NCBI GenBank assembly: GCA_044432725.1
Contig: JAWXUL010000002.1
Location: 124,001-188,000 of the forward strand
Direction of reading: 5' to 3'
From: JAWXUK01 sp044432725
GTDB lineage: Bacteria; Bacillota; Clostridia; Oscillospirales; Oscillospiraceae
Length of the DNA stretch: 64,000 nucleotides
Under the pieces are notes generated by a model. It did no database searches. It was not told the origin of the DNA and saw only the letters and a program-made list of their open reading frames with translations. Shown here piece after piece: positions 27,153 through 35,155 of the stretch; position 1 is the first letter of the stretch; each line of letters starts with the position of its first letter. The translations under genes and the position numbers were made by a program.

Positions 27153-28262
27153 ATGTCTAATTTTGATAGTAAAGATTTGGCTGCCTTCACAGGTGGTGTA
27201 TGGGTTTTTTGTGAACAACGTCAAGGGGAAATGATGAACACCTCTTACGAATTGATTTCTGAAGGCCGTAAACTTGCCAACGAACGTGGAGTCAAATTAT
27301 ATGGTATCCTCTTAGGAGATAAAGTAGAAGGTCTTGCAAAAGAAATCGGCGGCTATGGCGCTGATGGCGTTTATGTTTGCGAATCTCCTCTGCTGAAAGA
27401 TTACACCACTGATGCTTACACAAAAGTTATTTGTGATGTTGCAATGGAAGAAAAACCAGAAGTTTTTCTGATTGGTGCTTCTAATATTGGTCGTGACCTT
27501 GGTCCTCGTGTGGCTGCTCGTCTTCAAACTGGTTTGACAGCTGACTGTACACACCTTGATATCGACATGACTACTTATGTTGATTATTTGGCTAGCTCTT
27601 CCACCATGGATATGAGCAAACAAAAATTCGATATGGCTGATACGAATCTGAAAATGACTCGTCCTGCTTTTGGTGGTCACTTGATGGCTACCATCATCTG
27701 TCCTCGTTTCCGTCCTTGTATGGCGACTGTCCGTCCTGGGGTGATGAAGAAGGCTGATTTTGACAAAGCTGGTGCTGACAAATGCGAAATCATCAAACCT
27801 TCCTTCACTTTGGTAGCAGACGACGTGTTGACTTCTGTGAAAGAAGTGAAAAAAGCAGCCAACAAACTTGTGGACCTGATTGGTGCAGAAGTGGTTGTTT
27901 CTGTGGGACGTGGTATTTCCAAAGACACAGCAACAGGTATCAAACTAGCTGAAGAGCTTGCAGAAGTACTTGGTGGTGTGGTTGGTTGTAGCCGTGCTGT
28001 GGTTGACTCTGGCTGGATGCCAGTGGCTCACCAAGTGGGACAAACTGGTAAAACAGTACATCCTCGCATCTATGTTGCTTTGGGTATTTCTGGCGCAATC
28101 CAACACAAAGCTGGTATGCAAGATGCTGAATGTATCATTGCTGTGAACAAAAACGATACAGCTCCTATTTTTGAAGTAGCTGATTTCGGTATCACAGGTG
28201 ATTTGTTCAAAGTGGTTCCTCAATTGATTGAATCTATCAAAGCAGCTAAAGCTGGTAAATAA
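27153..28262 (+). CDS. etfA: Electron transfer flavoprotein alpha subunit
   Basis: A 369-aa EtfA subunit. The N-terminal half has the EtfA alpha/beta domain (VWVFCEQRQGEMMNTSYELI); the C-terminal FAD domain carries VVSVGRGIS, the SRAVVDSGWMP loop and VALGISGAIQHKAGMQD. No N-terminal ferredoxin domain is present, unlike some clostridial EtfA proteins. It is the last gene of the crt-hbd-bcd-etfB-etfA cluster and is followed by a terminator. The ribosome site is AAGGAAAGGGGAAC. Confidence 0.95.
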   Translation: MSNFDSKDLAAFTGGVWVFCEQRQGEMMNTSYELISEGRKLANERGVKLYGILLGDKVEGLAKEIGGYGADGVYVCESPLLKDYTTDAYTKVICDVAMEEKPEVFLIGASNIGRDLGPRVAARLQTGLTADCTHLDIDMTTYVDYLASSSTMDMSKQKFDMADTNLKMTRPAFGGHLMATIICPRFRPCMATVRPGVMKKADFDKAGADKCEIIKPSFTLVADDVLTSVKEVKKAANKLVDLIGAEVVVSVGRGISKDTATGIKLAEELAEVLGGVVGCSRAVVDSGWMPVAHQVGQTGKTVHPRIYVALGISGAIQHKAGMQDAECIIAVNKNDTAPIFEVADFGITGDLFKVVPQLIESIKAAKAGK

Positions 28263-28269
28263 GATTGAT

Positions 28270-28299
28270 ACCTCTCCCCTTTGGGGAGAGGTAGTTTTA
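28270..28299 (+). terminator. Terminator after etfA
   Basis: ACCTCTCCCC (28270-28279) pairs with GGGGAGAGGT (28283-28292), followed by AGTTTTAT. The T-run is short, and the MITE-like repeat starts at its edge. Confidence 0.75.
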
Positions 28300-28458
28300 T
28301 ACTAATTCCAACTAAAAACAAAGGATAACTAAGCGCCTCCTCTTGGCAGCTCTCAACGTTGTGGTCGTCCTGAATCCGTCAAGATTCAGAACTCCATCGC
28401 CTTGTTAGGGACTAAGAACGAGAATAATTTACCAATCATTTTTAATTAGAATCAGTAT
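28299..28458 (+). repeat. MITE-like intergenic repeat, copy 1
   Basis: A 160-base non-coding element with imperfect terminal inverted repeats: about 17 of 20 positions match between 28299-28318 and the complement of 28439-28458. The centre holds a TGAATC/GATTCA hairpin. Copy 2 lies in opposite orientation at 42013-42168 and can be aligned end to end by eye. The right end lies 12 bases before the AGGAGGG ribosome site of the following gene. Confidence 0.7.
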
Positions 28459-28479
28459 TACATAATAAGGAGGGATAGA

Positions 28480-29355
28480 ATGAAAAAATTTAGTAATGAA
28501 GAGCTTCGTTTGTTTTCTTGGAATATGGGTAAATATTTGGAGGCTGATTCCAGTGTGACCGATGGGTTACATTTTTATGCACAGGCTTGTCAGAACAGAA
28601 AATTTTCTTACGCTGTCACTAGAATCGAAAAGAAAATAATAGAAGGAAAGCATATGTCAGATGCCATGAAAGAAGAGGGGTTTCCTGATTTTTTCGTGCA
28701 ATTTATTAAACTAGGCGAAAATTCAGGTAGTTTAGATGCGGTTTTTCTGTTTTTTGTAAAAGAATATGACAAAACTGCTGCTTGGAAAGATTATTACGGA
28801 AAAGTATTGATTTTACCTAGCTTATTTTTGATGTCAATCACTTTGATTGCTGAGGTCATTCGGAATTCCTTATCCTTGTTGCCTTTTCTCTTCGGCTTGG
28901 GATTTCTAGGCTTTACCCTTTTATACGTTTCAATTTTAGAGCACAGCAAAAGAATGACTCTAAAAGGGAATCTTTCTACCATATCCCGAATTATTGGGAC
29001 AGCAATGACTGCTGGTTTGGGGCTTTTACCTTCTTTTCAAGTGGCAAAAGATGCTGTGAAGAATAGTATGCTGTCAAAACCCATGGAAAAAGCCATTGAT
29101 GATATCGAAAAGGGAAGCACGGTTTCTGATGCTATGCTGGGTTTTAAACATTTATTGCCTGTAGAATTTAAAGTTATGATCAGTCTTGGGGAAGAAACTG
29201 GAACTTTCAACCAAGCAATGCTTGAAATCGCAGAGATTTGCGAAAAAGATATTGCTCTAGAAAAAGAAGGGTATTTAAACTGTTTACGGATTTTATTTAT
29301 TGTCTTTTGGACATTATGGTCTGTTTTTGCAATATTACCTATTTTTCTTACTTAA
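28480..29355 (+). CDS. Type II secretion / type IV pilus F-like inner-membrane protein (GspF/PilC family)
   Basis: A 291-aa integral membrane protein with two T2SSF repeats, a first cytoplasmic helical domain (about 10-95) and a second (about 165-255). Each is followed by hydrophobic helices, two in the middle and one at the end. The repeat signatures FVQFIKLGENSGSLDAVF and FKVMISLGEETGTFNQAML match each other. PilC/GspF proteins form the platform for pilus or pseudopilus assembly. No ATPase, pilin or prepilin peptidase gene is nearby, so it is an orphan here. The ribosome site is AAGGAGGGATAG. The gene is AT-richer than its neighbours. Confidence 0.85.
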   Translation: MKKFSNEELRLFSWNMGKYLEADSSVTDGLHFYAQACQNRKFSYAVTRIEKKIIEGKHMSDAMKEEGFPDFFVQFIKLGENSGSLDAVFLFFVKEYDKTAAWKDYYGKVLILPSLFLMSITLIAEVIRNSLSLLPFLFGLGFLGFTLLYVSILEHSKRMTLKGNLSTISRIIGTAMTAGLGLLPSFQVAKDAVKNSMLSKPMEKAIDDIEKGSTVSDAMLGFKHLLPVEFKVMISLGEETGTFNQAMLEIAEICEKDIALEKEGYLNCLRILFIVFWTLWSVFAILPIFLT

Positions 29356-29365
29356 GAGAACGCTA

Positions 29366-29405
29366 AAAAAAGACTGTGTCACTTGATGTGGCACAGTCTT
29401 TTTTA
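29366..29405. terminator. Bidirectional terminator between the GspF-like gene and metG
   Basis: AAAAAGACTGTG pairs with CACAGTCTTTTT around a 13-base loop with further pairing; A-run and T-run at the two ends. Confidence 0.9.
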
Positions 29406-29407
29406 TT

Positions 29408-31393
29408 TTAGCACATTTTAGCGCCTGCTGGGATATTATCATCTAAAATCAAAAGATTCAGCTTTTCTGCTCCATTTTCTTCATGGACAGCAGAGATGAG
29501 CATCCCGCAAGAATCTTTCCCCATCATTTTTCTGGGAGGAAGATTCACAATTGCCATGAGGGTTTTCCCCACAAGCTCTTCTGGGCTATAGAATTTAGCG
29601 ATGCCAGAGAGGATTTGTCGCTCTGTTCCTGTGCCATCGTCCAAAGTAAATTGGAGTAATTTATCACTTTTCTTCACATTTTGGCAAGCAATCACTTTCA
29701 CTGCTCGGAAGTCGATTTTGATAAAGGTATCAAAATCAACCGCTTCCTCGGACAGTGCTTCTGTTTTGATGGGTGCTGAAGAAGGTTTTTCCATAGATTT
29801 AGCCAGTTCCAAAAGGTCAGCAAGCTCTTTTTCCATGTCAATACGTGGGAATAGGTTTTCTGTCTTTTTGGCTAAGGTAATTACTTTGGGGAGATTGCCA
29901 AAGCTTTGGACAGAATCCCATGTGCGCAGATTTTCTGGAATTGCCAGTTGATTGAGGATTTTTTCTGCTGTAGAGGGCATAACAGGGGAGAGGAGGACTG
30001 CAGAGAGTCGCAAGGTTTCAATCAAGTGATAGAGCACATTGGCTAGCTTGGGGAGATTGCTCTCTTCTTTTGCAAGATTCCAAGGGGCTGTTTCGTCAAT
30101 ATACTTATTGGCTCTGCCAATGAGGGCAAACACATGGGCAAGGGCGTTTTGGAATGCGTATTTCTCCATCTCCTCTTGATATTTTTTTCCTAAAGCGTTT
30201 GCCATTACCTCTAAATCAGCGTCAAATTCCACTGATTCTTGGCTTTCAGGAAGGGTACCATCGAAGTACTTCTCCACCATGGAAACGCTACGAGAGAGAA
30301 GATTTCCAATGTCATTGGCAAGGTCTGTGTTGATGCGTGAGATGAGGGATTTGTTGGTGAAAGAGCCATCGCTGCCAAAGGGGAAATCACGCAATAAGAA
30401 GTAACGCAAGGCATCCACACCATAACGCTGACACAAAATAGCTGGGTCCACAATGGTGGCAACCTCACCCTGTGCTAGTTCTTTTGATTTAGAGATTTTT
30501 TCTCCGTTAAAAAGAAGCCAACCGTGACCATAAACCTTTTTGGGCAAAGGCATATCCATCGCCATTAACATGGCTGGCCAGATGATAGCATGGAAACGAA
30601 CAATTTCTTTCCCCACAAAGTGTACATCAGCAGGCCAATACTTATCATAATCATTGTATTTGCTGTTGAATAAGCCCAATGCCGTTGTATAATTAAATAA
30701 AGCGTCTAGCCACACATAAACTACGTGACCTGGGTCAAAATCCACAGGTATTCCCCATGTAAAGGTGGTACGAGAGACACATAGATCCTCTAGTCCTGGT
30801 TTTAAGAAATTGTTCACCATTTCGTTGACACGGCTACGGGGTTCCAGAAAGTCCGTGTTTTCTAGTAAATCCATGACACGATCGGCATATTTCGAGAGAC
30901 GGAAGAAATAGGCTTCTTCTTGGGCGTGTGCTACCTCTCTGCCACAGTCAGGGCATTTTCCATCTTGTAGTTGACTTTCTGTCCAGAAAGATTCGCAAGG
31001 TTTGCAATATTTACCTTCGTAAGTGCCTTTGTAAATATCCCCTTTTTCATAAAGGGCTTTGAATATTTTGCCAATGGCTTCGTGATGATAATCATCAGTG
31101 GTTCGGATAAAACGGTCATATTTTACGTCCATCAAATCCCAAAGGTCTAAAATCCCACCTTTTCCTTTGACAATTTTGTCAACGAATTCTTGTGGTGTCA
31201 CCCCTTCTGCTTTGGCGATGTCTTCAATTTTTTGACCGTGCTCGTCTGTTCCTGTGAGGAAAAGGACATCTTTTCCCAAAAGGCGATGATATCTTCCACA
31301 AACGTCTGCAGCCACTGTGCAATAGCTGTGACCGATGTGGAGGTTTCCTGATGGATAATAAATAGGGGTTGTGATATAAAAAGTCTCTTTCAT
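29408..31393 (-). CDS. metG: Methionyl-tRNA synthetase
   Basis: A 661-aa class I tRNA synthetase that charges tRNA-Met. The HIGH motif is at His20-His23 (GNLHIGHSY), the zinc knuckle follows (CKPCESFW and CPDCGREV), and the KMSKS-equivalent is KISKS near residue 300. A C-terminal tRNA-binding domain (FDTFIKIDFRAVKVIAC to the end) is fused, which is the usual Firmicute form. The ribosome site is AAGGAGAAATCA. No T-box leader is visible upstream (31394-31588). Confidence 0.97.
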   Translation of the reverse strand: MKETFYITTPIYYPSGNLHIGHSYCTVAADVCGRYHRLLGKDVLFLTGTDEHGQKIEDIAKAEGVTPQEFVDKIVKGKGGILDLWDLMDVKYDRFIRTTDDYHHEAIGKIFKALYEKGDIYKGTYEGKYCKPCESFWTESQLQDGKCPDCGREVAHAQEEAYFFRLSKYADRVMDLLENTDFLEPRSRVNEMVNNFLKPGLEDLCVSRTTFTWGIPVDFDPGHVVYVWLDALFNYTTALGLFNSKYNDYDKYWPADVHFVGKEIVRFHAIIWPAMLMAMDMPLPKKVYGHGWLLFNGEKISKSKELAQGEVATIVDPAILCQRYGVDALRYFLLRDFPFGSDGSFTNKSLISRINTDLANDIGNLLSRSVSMVEKYFDGTLPESQESVEFDADLEVMANALGKKYQEEMEKYAFQNALAHVFALIGRANKYIDETAPWNLAKEESNLPKLANVLYHLIETLRLSAVLLSPVMPSTAEKILNQLAIPENLRTWDSVQSFGNLPKVITLAKKTENLFPRIDMEKELADLLELAKSMEKPSSAPIKTEALSEEAVDFDTFIKIDFRAVKVIACQNVKKSDKLLQFTLDDGTGTERQILSGIAKFYSPEELVGKTLMAIVNLPPRKMMGKDSCGMLISAVHEENGAEKLNLLILDDNIPAGAKMC

Positions 31394-31588
31394 TTGATTT
31401 CTCCTTGTTATTAATTCTTAAGGGGTAGTCTCTCTACCATATTGACTGGTAAAACTGTTGGTGGAAAAGAAAAAGAGATGATATAGCAACCACCTCTTTC
31501 TCCTCAATTCTAACATAGCACAACGAACTCTCTTCGCATTTCTTCGTTGTCTGAACTAGAAGAAGTATACTTCGCTGAAAATCTTTGT

Positions 31589-32461
31589 TTATACTGGAAC
31601 TTCGCTGTTTTCTTGGGGGTCTTCCTCTTCTGGAGGAGGGGTTCGATAATTTTCTCGGCTACTGTATGTGTTTTCTAAGATAGCAGCAGAAAAAGCCAGA
31701 AGATATAAATTAGAGCCTAGGGACAATAGCTTGTCCGCCAGACAAATGCCTGAAGCGAGCATAGCACCTGTGAAAAGCACAGAGACCAAGGCAAAGAAAA
31801 CTATTTTTCTAGGACGAGGCCCTACATAAGCAGTTGCACAAAGGTGGTAGAGTGCCAGTGCAAGGAACATCACTCCAAAAATGGGGTAAAAGTTATCTTG
31901 AAAACTGGAGAGGGAGCCATAGTTTCGATATGTCACGGTCAATCTTGCCAGACCCATATAGGCAGGAAGGGTAGTGAGCCAACATTCTTTTAAATATTCC
32001 CCACGATAAGCTTGTTTCCCCAGATAGATCATGACCATCCCCACTAACACCACCAACAACATATTCACAATGGTGAGAAAAGGAAAGTCAAAGGACTCTG
32101 GATTCATTGGACTTCGGTTTTCTAAGTAGCTTGCGTATTGGCTTTGTACGTCCATTATGCTGACTACTGTGGATAAAAGATAAAGAAAACTGCCAGTCAC
32201 GACTGTCGCCATAAACAGTGGGGAGGGGCAATAAACTGTAAAGGTATAGTTTGGAAGCTCTCTTCCTCCTGATAACAGGAATAAACCCAGACACACAGCG
32301 AAGAGGAGAATGGCACCCATGAGTAAATAAGTTTCTGTTGCATGAGGGGTATAGAGCTGGGTTTCCACATTTTTCACATTTGCCAACTGATATTTTCTTA
32401 AAATAAAGACCACTATCCCCATAACAAGACTAAGGGAAGGGAGAAGAATGCTTTTTTTCAT
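31589..32461 (-). CDS. Polytopic membrane protein of unknown function
   Basis: A 290-aa protein with about eight hydrophobic segments, from SLVMGIVVFILRKY at the N-terminus to LYLLAFSAAILENTY near residue 260. It ends in a soluble, acidic, Pro/Glu-rich tail (RTPPPEEEDPQENSEVPV). No transport or enzyme motif is recognised. Translation starts after AAGGAGTCCTTCC. It lies upstream of metG on the same strand with a 195-base gap. A perfect palindrome, GAAGTATACTTC (31562-31573), follows its stop. Confidence 0.75.
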   Translation of the reverse strand: MKKSILLPSLSLVMGIVVFILRKYQLANVKNVETQLYTPHATETYLLMGAILLFAVCLGLFLLSGGRELPNYTFTVYCPSPLFMATVVTGSFLYLLSTVVSIMDVQSQYASYLENRSPMNPESFDFPFLTIVNMLLVVLVGMVMIYLGKQAYRGEYLKECWLTTLPAYMGLARLTVTYRNYGSLSSFQDNFYPIFGVMFLALALYHLCATAYVGPRPRKIVFFALVSVLFTGAMLASGICLADKLLSLGSNLYLLAFSAAILENTYSSRENYRTPPPEEEDPQENSEVPV

Positions 32462-32481
32462 GGAAGGACTCCTTTTTCTTG

Positions 32482-32625
32482 TTATTCTCTGTCCTGTTTG
32501 TCCTGATTTTCATAGCGTTCTGCTTCATGACTGGAACAAAATGAGAAGATCATTTTCTTGCTTTTTGAAATCGCAAAATTTCTGGGCAAAAGGATAGAAG
32601 GAATCGTTCTATGTTTTAAACCCAT
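32482..32625 (-). CDS. Possible leaderless small ORF, 47 aa
   Basis: An uninterrupted 47-codon frame starting at ATG 32625, directly at the expected transcription start of the promoter at 32629-32657, so it would be leaderless. The product would have a basic N-terminus (MGLKHRTIPSILLPRNF) and a charged C-terminus (HEAERYENQDKQDRE). It has no Shine-Dalgarno and no known homologue. It ends 20 bases before the membrane protein gene and could instead be an untranslated leader. Confidence 0.25.
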   Translation of the reverse strand: MGLKHRTIPSILLPRNFAISKSKKMIFSFCSSHEAERYENQDKQDRE

Positions 32626-32628
32626 ACA

Positions 32629-32657
32629 AGTATATCATATTTTTCTAGGAAGTGCAA
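32629..32657 (-). promoter_or_regulatory. Sigma-A promoter upstream of the membrane protein gene
   Basis: On the minus strand TTGCAC (32657-32652) and TATACT (32634-32629) are 17 bases apart, giving a leader of about 160 bases to the membrane protein start. Confidence 0.75.
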
Positions 32658-32692
32658 GGAATTTTTTCTTCTTTCTCAGGAGAGAATAACGT

Positions 32693-32728
32693 CAAAAAAC
32701 ACCTTCCCAGTAGGGAGGGTGTTTTCCA
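32693..32728 (-). terminator. Terminator of rpsT
   Basis: On the minus strand AACACCCTCCC and GGGAAGGTGTT form a stem with a TACT loop, followed by a T-run. Confidence 0.85.
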
Positions 32729-32740
32729 TTTTCGCAGTCT

Positions 32741-33004
32741 TTATGCTAATTTATTTAGCTTCAAAGTCATGCCACTTTTCTTGTGAGCTACATTGTTTTT
32801 GTGAAGCAAGCCACGCAATGCTGCTTTGTCCAATGCTTTGATTGCAGTTTTGTAAGAAACTTCTGCTTCGCTACGGTTACCAGCAGCGATGGCTGTTTCA
32901 AACTTTTTCAAGTCAGTTTTCAGTGCAGAACGAGCAGATTTGTTACGAGCTGCTTTGGTTTCATTCACCAAAACACGTTTTTTGGCTGATTTAATATTAG
33001 GCAA
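32741..33004 (-). CDS. rpsT: 30S ribosomal protein S20
   Basis: An 87-aa ribosomal protein that binds 16S rRNA. A TTG start at 33004 is chosen because GGAGGAGG is seven bases upstream and it gives the family N-terminus PNIKSAKKRVLVN; the longer GTG frame overlaps the Shine-Dalgarno itself. Basic helical body with the conserved NKSARSALKT and HKNNVAHKKS segments. It is divergent from gpr, a conserved spore-former neighbourhood (rpsT next to gpr). Own promoter and terminator. Confidence 0.97.
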   Translation of the reverse strand: MPNIKSAKKRVLVNETKAARNKSARSALKTDLKKFETAIAAGNRSEAEVSYKTAIKALDKAALRGLLHKNNVAHKKSGMTLKLNKLA

Positions 33005-33077
33005 AGTAAACACCTCCTCCGATTAGTATTAAGAACATAGTCCCCACTGATGGGGGGAATTTTTCCGTTACCTTAAT

Positions 33078-33106
33078 ATTATAGCACAGTCCAAAAATGA
33101 ATGCAA
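33078..33106 (-). promoter_or_regulatory. Sigma-A promoter of rpsT
   Basis: TTGCAT (33106-33101) and TATAAT (33083-33078) on the minus strand, with 17-base spacing. Confidence 0.85.
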
Positions 33107-33206
33107 TAGTAATTTTAAAAAATTTGGATAATTTTTTTCTGGCACGGTATACTATAGGAATATTTCTAAAAAGATTATTCGAGAAACATGGAGAAAAGAG
33201 GGTGTT

Positions 33207-34085
33207 ATGAAAGAACGAAGAACAGATCTCGCCCAAGAGGCAAAGGAATTGTGGGAAGAATCCGCAGAAAAAAGCAAGGAACTACAAGGTGTGAAAGCTA
33301 CTGAGGAAAATTATGAAAATTTCTCCCTTTCCAGAGTAGAGATTCTAAATGAAGAAGGGGAACAGGCATTGGGAAAGCCGAAAGGTCTGTATATCTCCCT
33401 CAGCTTGGGGGAGGACTGGATAGGGGAGGCTTTTTTGCAGTGGGTGGAAGTACTTGCCAAAGAACTGGGGGAACTACTGAAAGATTTCCCCGAAAAAGCA
33501 CCTGTTTTGGTGGTGGGTCTGGGAAATGAAGCCGTGACTCCTGATGCTGTTGGGCCCAAAGTGCAAAGTTTAACGGCTGTAACACGACATTTGGTGTCGC
33601 AGATTCCAGAGCATTTTCAGCACCTTCGCCCTGTCTCTGCCATTCCGGCTGGTGTTTTAGGCACAACTGGGGTGGAAAGCTTTGAAATCATACGAGGTAT
33701 TACAGAAGAAATTTCTCCGGCTTGTATTGTTGCCGTGGACGCTTTGGCTTCTCGCTCCTTAGATCGAGTTTGCCGTACCGTACAGCTGGCAAACACTGGC
33801 ATCACTCCTGGTTCTGGTGTTGGGAATCACCGTGGACGCTTGGACGAAGAGAGTCTGGGCAGACCAGTGATTGCTGTGGGGGTGCCCACTGTGGTGGATG
33901 GCGCCACCTTGGTTGCTGATCTTTTGGGACAAGAAACTTTGGAACTAGAGGGGGGAGATTTTTTCGTCACCCCCAAGGAAATCGACTCTCAAGTGGAAAA
34001 GCTGTCTAAGTTGATTGCTTATGGCATCAATCTGGCTTTGAACCCTTCTCTCACCATGGAGGATATTGAATTTTTGGTTGGCTAA
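33207..34085 (+). CDS. gpr: Germination protease GPR
   Basis: A 292-aa aspartic-type protease that degrades small acid-soluble proteins during spore germination. It begins with the family N-terminal motif RRTDLAQEA (4-12), the region removed on autoprocessing. VLVVGLGNEAVTPDAVGPKV, SAIPAGVLGTTGVESFEI, VAVDALASRS and NTGITPGSGVGNHR are hallmark GPR blocks. It is shorter than the 368-aa Bacillus enzyme but in the clostridial range. The ribosome site is AAAGAGGGTGTT. TTGGAT and TATACT at 33124-33153 could be a vegetative promoter; a forespore promoter is expected but not clearly seen. Confidence 0.95.
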   Translation: MKERRTDLAQEAKELWEESAEKSKELQGVKATEENYENFSLSRVEILNEEGEQALGKPKGLYISLSLGEDWIGEAFLQWVEVLAKELGELLKDFPEKAPVLVVGLGNEAVTPDAVGPKVQSLTAVTRHLVSQIPEHFQHLRPVSAIPAGVLGTTGVESFEIIRGITEEISPACIVAVDALASRSLDRVCRTVQLANTGITPGSGVGNHRGRLDEESLGRPVIAVGVPTVVDGATLVADLLGQETLELEGGDFFVTPKEIDSQVEKLSKLIAYGINLALNPSLTMEDIEFLVG

Positions 34086-34116
34086 CTTCTTATAAAAACT
34101 TGTAATTTTCTTTTTC

Positions 34117-34145
34117 TTGACAAAGAAAGGGAAACAGGGTAAAAT
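34117..34145 (+). promoter_or_regulatory. Sigma-A promoter of tadA
   Basis: Consensus TTGACA (34117-34122), a 17-base spacer and TAAAAT (34140-34145). Its transcription start (about 34152) rules out the two upstream in-frame start codons of tadA. Confidence 0.8.
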
Positions 34146-34176
34146 CATGGTAAATCAAGGAAGAGAGTTGGACACC

Positions 34177-34626
34177 ATGGAACAAAGGAAAGAATACTAT
34201 ATGCGCCTTGCTTTGGCAGAGGCGAGAAAGTGCAGTGAGACAGGAGATGTCCCTGTAGGCTGTGTCATTGTGCAAAAGGATCGTGTGATAGCCACTGGCA
34301 GGAATCGGCGAGAAGAGCGACAAGACCCTCTGGCACACGCAGAACTGGAAGCACTCGCTGTGGCAAGCCAAGTCTTGGGGCGATGGAGACTAGAGGACTG
34401 CCACTTATATGTGACCTTAGAACCCTGTGCTATGTGTACTGGTGGTATTATTAATAGTAAAATTAACTCTTTGTATTATGGTGCATGGGAAGAGAAAACA
34501 GGTTGTTGTGGTTCTGTGGTTAATTTATTTATGGAAGGCTTGGGACAGGGGACAAAAGTCTATGGGGGTATTTTGGAAGAAGAGTGCCGTGGTCTTTTGC
34601 AAGAATTTTTTCGTAAGTTGAGATAA
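34177..34626 (+). CDS. tadA: tRNA-specific adenosine deaminase TadA
   Basis: A 149-aa zinc enzyme that deaminates A34 to inosine in tRNA-Arg(ACG). The active site is intact: HAE at residues 54-56 (proton-shuttle Glu56) and the zinc cysteines in EPCAMCTGG (Cys84, Cys87). Earlier in-frame ATGs at 34117 and 34147 overlap the promoter, so the start at 34177 is preferred; its ribosome site (GGAAGAGAG) is only moderate. Length equals the usual family size. The sRNA repeat array begins shortly after its stop. Confidence 0.93.
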   Translation: MEQRKEYYMRLALAEARKCSETGDVPVGCVIVQKDRVIATGRNRREERQDPLAHAELEALAVASQVLGRWRLEDCHLYVTLEPCAMCTGGIINSKINSLYYGAWEEKTGCCGSVVNLFMEGLGQGTKVYGGILEEECRGLLQEFFRKLR

Positions 34627-34718
34627 TGGGAAATTTTCCTTCCCTGTTCACAGGATGTTTACAAATTAGTCACAAAAAATAGGAGATTTATCCTCTTCCC
34701 TCTGCTATAATCATAAGT

Positions 34719-34797
34719 GTGTAGGAGATAGATTTTCATTCATAACTTCTTTCTTAAATGTGAAACCATCAGAGTGATCTGGTGGTTTTGCATTTTT
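34719..34797 (+). ncRNA. Predicted tandem small RNA, copy 1
   Basis: The predicted start is eight bases after TATAAT (34706-34711). The RNA is about 79 nt: a 5' GUGUAGGAGAUAG segment, a pyrimidine-rich single-stranded centre (AACUUCUUUCUU) and an intrinsic terminator (AAACCATCAGA 34763-34773, TCTGGTGGTTT 34778-34788, then TTTTT). The T in the left arm keeps a U-G pair against the G that pairs with C in the other copies. UUUCA near the 5' end can pair with UGAAA just before the terminator. Confidence 0.7.
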
Positions 34798-34897
34798 CTT
34801 TCCAAAAAGAAGAGAAATGTTATTTCCCAAAGAATGTTTACAAATTAGTCACAGAAAACAGGAGATTTCTCCTCTTCCCTTTGCTATAATCATACTT

Positions 34898-34976
34898 GTG
34901 TAGGAGATAGATTTTCATTCATAACTTCTTTCTTAAATGTGAAACCACCAGAGTGATCTGGTGGTTTTGCATTTTT
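34898..34976 (+). ncRNA. Predicted tandem small RNA, copy 2
   Basis: TATAAT lies at 34885-34890; the perfect AGGAGA-TT-TCTCCT inverted repeat at 34860-34873 occupies the place of a -35 box. The terminator stem AAACCACCAGA / TCTGGTGGTTT (34942-34967) is fully paired. The body equals copy 1 except for one base in the stem. Confidence 0.7.
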
Positions 34977-35076
34977 CCTTCCAAAAAGAAGAGACATGTT
35001 ATCCCGCAAAGAATGTTTACAAATTAGTCACAGAAAACAGGAGATTTCCCCTTTTCTCTTTGCTATAATCATACTT

Positions 35077-35155
35077 GTGTAGGAGATAGATTTTCATTCA
35101 TAACTTCTTTCTTAAATGTGAAGCCACCAGAGTCATCTGGTGGTTTTGCATTTTT
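35077..35155 (+). ncRNA. Predicted tandem small RNA, copy 3
   Basis: TATAAT lies at 35064-35069. The body is identical to copy 2 except for an A to G change in the left arm (still pairing as G-U) and one loop base. The terminator is at about 35121-35155. The upstream inverted repeat is degraded here (TCCCCT for TCTCCT). Confidence 0.68.

Noticed and set aside
31394..31588. T-box leader for metG
   Set aside because: No AGGGTGGTACC-type antiterminator or specifier loop could be found; only a weak hairpin is present.
34870..34930. 10-residue frame on the minus strand of the sRNA units
   Set aside because: It is short, has a poor ribosome site and is conserved only because the repeats are nearly identical.
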